The notes under the pieces are model-generated. The model searched no databases and was not told where the DNA came from. It saw nothing but the letters and a program-made list of their open reading frames with translations. Positions 36,867 to 43,442 of a DNA stretch of 64,000 nt are shown one piece after another. A program made the position numbers and the translations under genes. Position 1 is the stretch's first letter. Each line of letters starts with the position of its first letter. Source of the DNA: DATLMR01 sp035634255 (lineage in GTDB: Bacteria; Acidobacteriota; Blastocatellia; UBA7656); the NCBI GenBank assembly GCA_035634255.1, contig DASQDI010000064.1, forward strand, positions 1 to 64,000, written 5' to 3'.

Positions 36867-37448
36867 ATGTGGAAATACCTGATGCTTTCTATCGTACTCG
36901 CCGCGTGTCGGGCCGACGTGCTGGGCGCGACTGGTCATTGTCAGTCCCCCGACGTCCAGGTCCCGCAAACCTTAGCGAGGCAGATAGTTCAACGGTTGAT
37001 CAAAGATGAGACTCCGGATGAACAGGAGCAGCTTATTAGAGATGTCGAAGACAGGATAGCCGGAATGGCCGGATTATTCTGCGCCGAAGCAATTGATCTG
37101 GATAAAGACGGCAGACAAGACCTGCTGATTCGATTGTACAGCTCGGATTTACCCGGCTGCGGAACAGCCAACTGCTCAGTCTGGGCATACCGTCGCACGG
37201 CTGAAGGGTACGAGTTGCTATTGGAAGGGTGGGGCGTCGTTCCCATAATCGCGTTGAAAACTTCAACGAATGGGCACCTTGATCTGAAAACAGTCGAGCG
37301 TCTGTCAGGAGTCAAACGGAATATTACTGTATATAAATTTGATAGCAGACAATACCGGGCTCGCGAGTGCATTAGCAGAACCTATGTAGAAGATGATGAA
37401 GGTAAGGGCAGGGGGAAACCCAAAAGGCGCAGATGTGATTTAGAGTGA
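36867..37448 (+). CDS. secreted protein of unknown function, partner of 35931-36824
   Basis: 193 residues with a signal peptide (MWKYLMLSIVLAACRADVLGA; a lipobox-like LAAC also occurs). The middle has EAIDLDKDGRQDLLIRLYS, a calcium-loop-like motif shared in style with the preceding gene, and several Cys residues (GCGTANCSVW) that could form disulfides; the tail is basic (KGRGKPKRRR). No named family is recognised. AAGGAGG lies 11-12 bases before ATG 36867; another ATG at 36846 would remove the clear signal-peptide start. Convergent with the racemase gene. Confidence 0.65.
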   Translation: MWKYLMLSIVLAACRADVLGATGHCQSPDVQVPQTLARQIVQRLIKDETPDEQEQLIRDVEDRIAGMAGLFCAEAIDLDKDGRQDLLIRLYSSDLPGCGTANCSVWAYRRTAEGYELLLEGWGVVPIIALKTSTNGHLDLKTVERLSGVKRNITVYKFDSRQYRARECISRTYVEDDEGKGRGKPKRRRCDLE

Positions 37449-37542
37449 CACGTCTGATCCACAAGGCCACGCTAGGAAAGATTGTTCGGGAACCGTCTAA
37501 GAACCCATACTTACTCGGCCTACGAGGCAGGCGATTAGAGGG

Positions 37543-38403
37543 TCAGGCCAGAGCATACCTGACTGCTGCTTCCGCGAGTAGCTGAGCAGGGTTCACCAGA
37601 TCGGGCTCGCTCGCACTCCCGCCGAGCAATAACGGTATCTCCGTACAGCCCAGAATGATCCCCTCCACCCCTCTCGCCCGCAGGGCCGCTACTGCGTCTC
37701 GCGCGATCCCGGCGGACCCTGCGTCGTCGCGGCCTTCCATCACTCTCATAATTGATCCGTCAAGTTTGCCGCGCAGCTCCCCCTCAATCGTTTCGAAAGC
37801 CAGTTTCATTTCTCCGAGCGGTTTGGTGTAGACCATCGGGTCGCCGAATCCCAGGACTCCCACCTTGCGCCATTGCCGCCGCCGGACCTCTTCCAGGGTC
37901 ACATCGATCATGCTTAACACTTTGCGGCCGGCCGTCTGCTCGATCTGTTCCTGTACTAGGTGCGCCCCGTTGGACGTGATGACCATGAAATCTACTATCG
38001 CCCCCACCCGCTTAGCAGCCTCGAGCAGGCGGGGGTCGGGTTGTATCGGAAAGCGCGGCGAAGAGTCTTCATTCAGGAGGATCGGCGGGAAGCGATGGTA
38101 GTAGAGGACCATCGGCGGATAGCCGCTGTTTTCGCGCTGAGGGATGAGGCGTTGGGCGACCTGATGCAGGCGGGCCTCAAAGTCCATGGTCGCCTGTGGC
38201 CCGAGCCCTCCGAGCACGCCGATGGATTTCAGGTTCAGGCCGCCTTCTTTATTATCGCGGCCGGAGGCGGCCAAGGGCGGCTGTCTACCGGCGTCCGTAT
38301 CGCCGCTGCCTCGGCCGCAGCCGACAAGACTGAGAGCGCCGACCGCACCCAGCATTGTCAGGGCATCGCGCCTGCCCATCAGCCTGCTTTTTCCAATTAC
38401 CAT
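37543..38403 (-). CDS. exported aspartate/glutamate racemase-family protein lacking the first catalytic Cys
   Basis: 286 residues. The N-terminus carries a twin-arginine signal (MGRRDALTMLGAVGALSL) ending in a lipobox-like LVGC, unusual for a family that is normally cytoplasmic. The racemase core follows (KSIGVLGGLGPQATMDFEARL). The second catalytic Cys is present in IILGCTEIPLLL, but at the first site the sequence is VITSNGAH, with Ser in place of Cys in the usual CNTAH. Racemisation needs two opposing acid/base residues, so it may act in one direction, on another substrate, or not as a racemase. ATG 38403 has AGAGGTG upstream. Confidence 0.82.
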   Translation of the reverse strand: MVIGKSRLMGRRDALTMLGAVGALSLVGCGRGSGDTDAGRQPPLAASGRDNKEGGLNLKSIGVLGGLGPQATMDFEARLHQVAQRLIPQRENSGYPPMVLYYHRFPPILLNEDSSPRFPIQPDPRLLEAAKRVGAIVDFMVITSNGAHLVQEQIEQTAGRKVLSMIDVTLEEVRRRQWRKVGVLGFGDPMVYTKPLGEMKLAFETIEGELRGKLDGSIMRVMEGRDDAGSAGIARDAVAALRARGVEGIILGCTEIPLLLGGSASEPDLVNPAQLLAEAAVRYALA

Positions 38404-38444
38404 TGCGCACCTCTTAACCGACCCGATGAGGGTTAGCCGTCTAA

Positions 38445-38903
38445 CTATTCCTGCCAGCTCACGTCGTCGCCCCTGATCGAGCCGCATCGCGGCCTGCCTG
38501 CTTTGTCAGTCAGCGACAGCTTAACCGACAGTGGCCTGCCACAGCGTATCGCCTCCTCCACCCGTGACCACGAAAGGTGACTCAGGTGAACCTTGGCCCG
38601 ACCAATCATTGTCAGACTATCATCCTCGTCCTTTACCAACCACGATAGATAGAAAAAGCGTTGCGTTTGTGTCCCCTTAGCATAGGGGCCGAGAAAGTTC
38701 GTCTTGCCGGCTGGCAGCGGCGAGACGCGGAAGGTCGGCTCGAAGACGACCCGCTTTCTGTTAGCCGGGACGGCCCCGACCACATCGTCCCCCTGCTGAA
38801 TCCCAAGGTGGACGTTCCGGCGGGTAACCGAATGGCCGCCGACCGCGCCCTTGAACTGAGTGCCGGGCAAGTTCTCGCAGATCACTTTGATCTTCAGTTC
38901 CAT
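38445..38903 (-). CDS. DUF5990 family protein
   Basis: 152 residues resembling DUF5990 proteins: MELKIKVICENLPGTQF at the start, VVFEPTFRVSPL, TNFLGPYAKGTQTQRFFYLSW in the middle and IGRAKVHLSHLSWSRVEEAI near the end. The family is a small cytoplasmic beta-rich protein with no assigned activity. ATG 38903 was chosen because GAGG lies upstream and the family N-terminus begins there; an ATG six codons earlier exists. It lies 41 bp before the racemase gene on the same strand, so co-transcription is possible. Confidence 0.75.
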   Translation of the reverse strand: MELKIKVICENLPGTQFKGAVGGHSVTRRNVHLGIQQGDDVVGAVPANRKRVVFEPTFRVSPLPAGKTNFLGPYAKGTQTQRFFYLSWLVKDEDDSLTMIGRAKVHLSHLSWSRVEEAIRCGRPLSVKLSLTDKAGRPRCGSIRGDDVSWQE

Positions 38904-38954
38904 TCGGAAGTCCTCAATCATGCGAGCGGCTCGGAGCCCGGCCGGCCGGGCTCC

Positions 38955-39019
38955 GCGTAATACTGAGAGAGATCATGCGAAACCCGATCCGCGACCTTTG
39001 CTACATACAGTTGTTAGGC
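38955..39019 (-). repeat. partial attC-like site
   Basis: On the minus strand GCCTAACAACTGT (core 39019-39013) then GTAGCAAAGGTCGCGG, nearly the same as the left arm of the site at 22417. It follows the DinB gene stop by about 35 bp. An 18-base palindrome (GGAGCCCGGCCGGGCTCC) follows at about 38930-38950, but no GTTRRRY core. Confidence 0.4.
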
Positions 39020-39054
39020 TGTGGCTCTTAATTCGTCACACCTTTACTCCCGCT

Positions 39055-39576
39055 TCACTTCAACACGGATAAGTATGCCTGCCACGGCCCCACCGCCTCT
39101 TTGTACTGCTTTGCCATCGTTCTTGATACCTGCACCAGATGGTCCAGGTCATGCACTACCCATGTGGCTATCAACTCCTCCAACGTCACCACGCCCAATT
39201 CCGGGTGCTGCCCTCTCGTTTTCAGGTCCTCTTCGGTGATATTCATTTTCTTGAGGGCTTCGATATTGTTTGATCTCAACTCTTCAAATGTAGCCAGCAA
39301 CCCCTCCACACTCTTTCCCTTGCTCGCTTCCTTCTGGGCAAACCTGTCGAAAGGCTCGAATGGCTTCGACTCTCCGGCCTCCAGGATGACCCTGATGCGA
39401 GGGACCCAATCGGTGAGCTCGCCGTGAATGAGATGGCCGAGCACGTCGAAAGGGGACCATGTTTGATCCCCCTCGTTGCTGAAGGTCCATTCATCGGGGA
39501 GATTGCCGAGCATGGATTTAAGGATCATAGGGGTGCGGGAGAGAATGTCGGTAGCATGATCGAGATTGAACTGCAT
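39055..39576 (-). CDS. DinB-family protein
   Basis: 173-residue four-helix-bundle protein of the DinB/YfiT superfamily. Its three metal-binding His appear to be HLIHGELTDW (about 47-51) and VVHDLDHLVQVSRTM (about 140-146). Members include thiol S-transferases using bacillithiol or mycothiol and uncharacterised stress proteins; the exact reaction cannot be told. Its length is usual. AAGGAG lies eight bases before ATG 39576. A partial attC-like site follows the stop. Confidence 0.88.
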   Translation of the reverse strand: MQFNLDHATDILSRTPMILKSMLGNLPDEWTFSNEGDQTWSPFDVLGHLIHGELTDWVPRIRVILEAGESKPFEPFDRFAQKEASKGKSVEGLLATFEELRSNNIEALKKMNITEEDLKTRGQHPELGVVTLEELIATWVVHDLDHLVQVSRTMAKQYKEAVGPWQAYLSVLK

Positions 39577-39636
39577 CGTGTTTCTCCTTAGTGATAATAG
39601 TACGTTGCGGGCAGCATGCGCTTGCCGCGCCGGCCG

Positions 39637-40359
39637 TCAGGGGTGCAAAGGTATTTCGGCAAACTCTTCCTCAGACAGCATCCGGTCGTAAATGATCATC
39701 TCGTCCATTAATCCGTGAAAAATGGTCGCGTTCGAGTAGTTCGCAAGCGCCCATACATTATCCGTCTTCGCGTGGGCCGAACCCTCCACTTCAAACCTAA
39801 AGCCCTCCGGCAGATCAACCTCAGCCACTTTCACCCTGTTGAGGTACACGACCAGCTTGGCCGAAGCCACGTCTACTCCGCAGGCGACCACCGTCCACTC
39901 ATCTTTATTTATCCTGGCCCCTTTGATCTCATGCCGGAATCGGTGATTGTTCAGGATTACGTTCAGATTCCCATCCTCCGTCCTGTTTATCACCACCCAT
40001 CGGTATAAAACCCCTCCGGCCAATATGTGACTCCTGCGCCAATCAAACCTCTGAGCCTTGAACCTGACCGCGACCGTAAACGCGGCATAGTTAAGCGAAG
40101 GGGTGCTGCAAACCACCCGGTACCCCCGTGGATTACGGCCGAGTTGATACCTCCCATTCAGGTACAGGGCATTGTCAGAGAAAGCGGCATTCCTCAATTG
40201 ACAATCCGGATTGCGCCCGGTCGCGTCACTGGCATCGACATCGAATCGGTAATGGGCAAGCACGGGTAAGTTTTTCTGTTGGTTTTCAGCCGGGCCATCG
40301 GAAGCCGCATAAGAGGATAGGCTGAAGATGCAGATGATAAATAAGAGGGCGTGTTTCAT
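39637..40359 (-). CDS. exported LamG/concanavalin-like lectin-fold protein
   Basis: 240 residues with a signal peptide (about 1-18, ending SYA) and a LamG-type jelly-roll domain: ARYRF-like strand LAHYRFDVDASDATGRN, ALYLNGRYQLG, AAFTVAVRFKAQRF, DEWTVVACGVDVASAKLVVYLN and the closing IFHGLMDEMIIYDRMLSEEE. Such domains bind carbohydrates or serve as structural modules on secreted proteins; there is no catalytic domain. AGGAG precedes ATG 40359. The stop is followed by GGCAAGCGCATGC (about 39620), reminiscent of a decayed attC arm. Confidence 0.85.
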   Translation of the reverse strand: MKHALLFIICIFSLSSYAASDGPAENQQKNLPVLAHYRFDVDASDATGRNPDCQLRNAAFSDNALYLNGRYQLGRNPRGYRVVCSTPSLNYAAFTVAVRFKAQRFDWRRSHILAGGVLYRWVVINRTEDGNLNVILNNHRFRHEIKGARINKDEWTVVACGVDVASAKLVVYLNRVKVAEVDLPEGFRFEVEGSAHAKTDNVWALANYSNATIFHGLMDEMIIYDRMLSEEEFAEIPLHP

Positions 40360-40424
40360 ATACGAATCTCCTATTCCGGCAGTCTATTATTGATGGGAAA
40401 CTCGATCAGCAGCAAACAGCAAGG

Positions 40425-40511
40425 GGCTTTATTATCGAGCGGGCCGCAAAGCCGAGCTTTATAGTCCTATCAATCACTGCGTTGCGGCCCCGCTCCAATC
40501 GCGTGTTACGC
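40425..40511 (-). repeat. degenerate attC-like site
   Basis: On the minus strand GCGTAAC (40511-40505, one base off RYYYAAC) is followed by GAGCGGGGCCGCAA, which pairs with TTGCGGCCCGCTC about 35 bases on. The expected second core is AATAAAG-like and does not match. It follows the stop of the ABM gene. Confidence 0.4.
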
Positions 40512-40517
40512 GCGTAT

Positions 40518-40832
40518 TCAGGGTTGGACGTTAACATGTCTGACCATTTCATAATCTCCCGGCGTGAGCTCGATGCACAACTCGCGCAGCTTGCCGAAAG
40601 CTTCGCCCGCTTTAGGGCTCTCTCTCATCACTTTAATATGCTCGAAGCTGCGCCAAGGACCGAACGAATAAAAAAGCGTTCGGTCCGTCTGATGTCTTAT
40701 TAGCGTACCCCAGAGCGGGGGATTATCCAGCGAAGAGAAAGTGTCAGCTAATTCATTCCAGGTAGAAATGAAAGCATCCTCAAGGCCATCTTTCACGCGG
40801 TACATCGCCAGGGTATAAGCCTGTCCGTCCAT
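40518..40832 (-). CDS. antibiotic-biosynthesis-monooxygenase (ABM) fold protein
   Basis: 104 residues with the ABM/dimeric alpha-beta-barrel pattern: YTLAMYRVKDGLEDAFISTWNELADTF, then TLIRHQTDRTLFYSFGPWRSFEHIKVM and a C-terminal helix and strand. Such proteins are small dimers including heme-degrading and quinol oxygenases as well as stress proteins. No specific active site is recognisable, so activity is open. AGGAGGAG precedes ATG 40832. A single-gene unit bounded by attC-like sites on both sides. Confidence 0.75.
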   Translation of the reverse strand: MDGQAYTLAMYRVKDGLEDAFISTWNELADTFSSLDNPPLWGTLIRHQTDRTLFYSFGPWRSFEHIKVMRESPKAGEAFGKLRELCIELTPGDYEMVRHVNVQP

Positions 40833-40862
40833 GCCGAAGCTCCTCCTATCACTATTGAAAGC

Positions 40863-40951
40863 GTTTAACGATTGGCATCACCGGGCGCGCGTAGAGTATT
40901 GGCATTTCATGTGAGACTGCATTCGCGCTCTGGTGCCTGCCCTTGTTAAAC
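40863..40951 (-). repeat. attC-like recombination site, complete
   Basis: On the minus strand GTTTAAC (40951-40945) matches RYYYAAC and GTTAAAC (40869-40863) matches GTTRRRY, 89 bp end to end. The arms pair: GGCACCAGAGCGCG against CGCGCGCCCGGTGATGCC, leaving unpaired bases on one side as in integron attC hairpins. It lies 19 bp after the stop of the DUF4440 gene and 30 bp before the next start. Confidence 0.65.
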
Positions 40952-40970
40952 GCATGTCCTTGTCAGCACG

Positions 40971-41687
40971 CTACTCCACCCTTTTCGCTTCCGACTCCTG
41001 ACACGTCCCGATCCTTAGGGTGACGCCGGTGGCCTGCCCCTTCCCATCCTTGCGGAAGGTCATCTCCGCGCCCGTACCCTCGGCGAAGAAGCGCGTGTCG
41101 GACAGCGGCATCAGCCTGACCTTAGGTCTCCTGCCGCCTTTCCACATCAGGGCGTTGCCTTCCTTCGTGACCGTCGCGACCGCGCCGGGGTTGAACTCAT
41201 ACTTCCCCACGAAAGCGTCGAGCATCTTGGAGTCGAGTTCGACCGCCTTGCGCTCGGGCGGTAGGAGGGTGCCTTGCGCATGAACAAACTGCCAGCGTCC
41301 ATCCCTTCTGGTGAAGACTGTGGTCGCGAACAGGTCGCCCCCGCTCCGGCTCCCCGTCACTCGGAGTACCGCCATATCGCCGTAGACGGACAGTTGATCG
41401 AACGACGGGGCCGGTAAGGAGAACGTGGCATCGTTATTCAGGATGTTGTCGATGTGTCTTGACTTGCTGATGACATTTCCGTTCCCTTGAACCCAGACGT
41501 AGCCCTCAGCGAACAGCCTCTCAAGCGCCGCGCGATCCCGTTTCGACCCCGCCTCGTTATACTCCAGGTACAGCTTCCGCAGTTCCTCCTTAGCTTTGGC
41601 ATCTTTGTCCTGCCCGGCGCTCCCCTGGCCTGGGGCGGGCGGGGATGCCAGAAAAGCACAAACGATTAACAGGAATGCTCGCATCAT
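40971..41687 (-). CDS. exported DUF4440 / NTF2-like protein
   Basis: 238 residues: a signal peptide (MMRAFLLIVCAFLASPPAPG), then an NTF2-like domain (EELRKLYLEYNEAGSKRDRAALERLFAEGYVWV and FVHAQGT) of the DUF4440 type, followed by a C-terminal segment (MLDAFVGKYEFNPGAVATVTKEGNALMWK) like those appended to beta-lactamase-like or peptidase proteins. NTF2 folds bind small hydrophobic ligands; the function here is unknown. ATG 41687 follows AAAGGAG; a longer frame would begin within the preceding attC site. The start is 44 bp after the R' core. Confidence 0.85.
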   Translation of the reverse strand: MMRAFLLIVCAFLASPPAPGQGSAGQDKDAKAKEELRKLYLEYNEAGSKRDRAALERLFAEGYVWVQGNGNVISKSRHIDNILNNDATFSLPAPSFDQLSVYGDMAVLRVTGSRSGGDLFATTVFTRRDGRWQFVHAQGTLLPPERKAVELDSKMLDAFVGKYEFNPGAVATVTKEGNALMWKGGRRPKVRLMPLSDTRFFAEGTGAEMTFRKDGKGQATGVTLRIGTCQESEAKRVE

Positions 41688-41730
41688 TTCACTCCTTTCA
41701 GTTTGGCAGACCGGCAAAGCTTCAGTCTGC

Positions 41731-41823
41731 GTCCAACATCCCGCGTCAGCGGGGCCGCGAACGGAATTCACTGTTTCATTGCGAGACTCACTTCGCGGCT
41801 TTCGCTGCATGCGCTTGTTAGGC
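41731..41823 (-). repeat. attC-like recombination site, complete
   Basis: On the minus strand GCCTAAC (41823-41817) and GTTGGAC (41737-41731) match RYYYAAC and GTTRRRY. Inside, GCCGCGAA pairs perfectly with TTCGCGGC, and the outer arms (AAGCGCATGCAGCG against CGCTGACGCGGG) pair imperfectly. At 93 bp it is within the usual attC range. It lies between the metallo-beta-lactamase gene and the DUF4440 gene. Confidence 0.65.
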
Positions 41824-41908
41824 TCTGCTGTGCCACTCCCGCCCTGCGCGCGGGTGGCAGCGCGAGCTGAACTATACCGGGCTCCATTAGTCGCTTTGCG
41901 CCCCGATT

Positions 41909-42850
41909 CTAGATTTCCATCAGGTCTTTGCCAACGACTATTCGTCCGCTAAAGTGCTTGCGCGCCCCTTCCGCCCACTGCTCGTCGGTGATCGATGGGT
42001 CGTCACCGGGCACAAAGTGAGACAACACAAGCGTCCTGACCCCCGCCTCGGCCGCCACCCTCCCTACGTCTTCGGGGAGGGTGTGACTTGCCAGAAGGTG
42101 GCTTCGCAACCGGGTCGCATTTGGCAAACGCTTAACTAAGGCTTCGATCCCCGGCAGGTACATCACTTCATGCACGAGCACGTCAGCGGCCCTCGCGAAC
42201 ACTGCAAGCTCTGGCGAGTAAGCTGTGTCGCCCGAAATGACGACCGAGCGGTCCTTCGCGTCGAACCTGTACGCATAGGCTTGCTTGATCGGGGGGTGAC
42301 GCACCAGACACGCGCTGACCTTCACCTCGTCGTTCACCAGTACTACCCCCTGCTTATCAAAATCATGAGCGGAAATCAGCTTGCTCGGGTCCGGCCGGCC
42401 TTCGTCCTCGATGCGCGTATCGATGTCGAATTTCATGTGACTGAAGAAATCTCGGGTCATTTTCTCCAGCCCGGTCGGGCCATACGCATTCACGCGGGCG
42501 GACAAACCCGCGACCCACGCATTATAAAACAAGGGGCCGTACTCAAGATTGTGATCGGAATGATGGTGCGTGATGAAGATGTAGCGGAGCCTATTGAGCG
42601 GCACGCCTGCGGCAAGGAGTTGCTGAGACGTGCCGTATCCGCAGTCAACAACATAGGGCGTGCCGTTGATCAAAAGCAGAGTCGAAGGGTTCTTACGGCC
42701 CCCGCCGCCCACGCGCGGCCCGCCTTTGGTGCCAAGCAGGATGAGCCGTGTCCCTTTCTTTTCCTGGCTAAAGCCGGGCGGAGCTAATAGCGAAGAGGAA
42801 AACGCGAGGCCCGCGACATTAGTGAGGAATCGTCTGCGACCGTAGTGCAT
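41909..42850 (-). CDS. Tat-exported metallo-beta-lactamase-fold hydrolase
   Basis: 313 residues with a twin-arginine signal peptide (MHYGRRRFLTNVAGLAFSSS) and a metallo-beta-lactamase domain of the RNase Z/arylsulfatase-like class: metal ligands in FITHHHSDH (about 95), VVISGDTAYSPE (about 209), LVHEVMY and late His in LSHFVPGD. The opening strand is LILLGTKGGPRVGGGGRKNPS. Export suggests periplasmic hydrolysis of a phospho- or sulfo-ester or a lactone rather than tRNA processing; the substrate is unknown. It is followed by a complete attC-like site. Confidence 0.88.
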   Translation of the reverse strand: MHYGRRRFLTNVAGLAFSSSLLAPPGFSQEKKGTRLILLGTKGGPRVGGGGRKNPSTLLLINGTPYVVDCGYGTSQQLLAAGVPLNRLRYIFITHHHSDHNLEYGPLFYNAWVAGLSARVNAYGPTGLEKMTRDFFSHMKFDIDTRIEDEGRPDPSKLISAHDFDKQGVVLVNDEVKVSACLVRHPPIKQAYAYRFDAKDRSVVISGDTAYSPELAVFARAADVLVHEVMYLPGIEALVKRLPNATRLRSHLLASHTLPEDVGRVAAEAGVRTLVLSHFVPGDDPSITDEQWAEGARKHFSGRIVVGKDLMEI

Positions 42851-42940
42851 AATGAGTGCTTATTCTATAGATTTGGCGAAAGCCATTCCAGCGCGATTCG
42901 CCGTGTCTGACCCATTGCTCTCGGGCTTCTCACCCGCCCG

Positions 42941-43276
42941 TCAGGGGCCCCGCTTCCTCGACCTCTTGGTCGCCAGGGTCGCTTTCCGGCGCTCCGCCAG
43001 CACTCGCAGCAGCCCCGCCATTGTGTACTCCCCATGCCCTTCCAACTCTGCCGCGGCGGCCTGCGCCCGCTCGCTGGAATCGTCCGGCCTTTCGGCGGCG
43101 GTCTTGTTTTTGGACCGCTTGCCCCCCTGCCCCGCCTCTATCAGCACGAGCGACACGTACTGCTTACTCACCCGAAGCCTCCGGGCGATCTTGGTGATCG
43201 ACTCGCCGCCCGCCCTGAGCCTGAGTATCTCCTTCTTAAAGGCGCGGCTTTCCGGCCCTGTCCTCCTGCCCCGCAT
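42941..43276 (-). CDS. small helix-turn-helix protein
   Basis: 111 residues. A helix-turn-helix spans about residues 12-48 (FKKEILRLRAGGESITKIARRLRVSKQYVSLVLIEAG), similar to resolvase or Trp-repressor-like DNA-binding heads. The remainder is charged and Lys/Arg-rich (GKRSKNKTAAERPDDSSER; RKATLATKRSRKRGP). No catalytic domain, so probably a DNA-binding regulator. AGGAGGAG precedes ATG 43276. It lies 166 bp downstream of the RiPP-like operon on the same strand and could belong to it or to the cassette region. Confidence 0.65.
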   Translation of the reverse strand: MRGRRTGPESRAFKKEILRLRAGGESITKIARRLRVSKQYVSLVLIEAGQGGKRSKNKTAAERPDDSSERAQAAAAELEGHGEYTMAGLLRVLAERRKATLATKRSRKRGP

Positions 43277-43442
43277 GGCTGCTCTCCTCCTTCATAACCT
43301 ACATGAGATGGAGCAGATAAACCTGTCCTTTGATACATCTGATTGCGCCAGGTCGTTGCGGGGCTCTGCCGTAAGATGATGAGCGGGCGCTGCGGGGAGT
43401 TGGTTGTCGTTCGGGCCGGAGCTTAACGGTCGATTATTTTGC

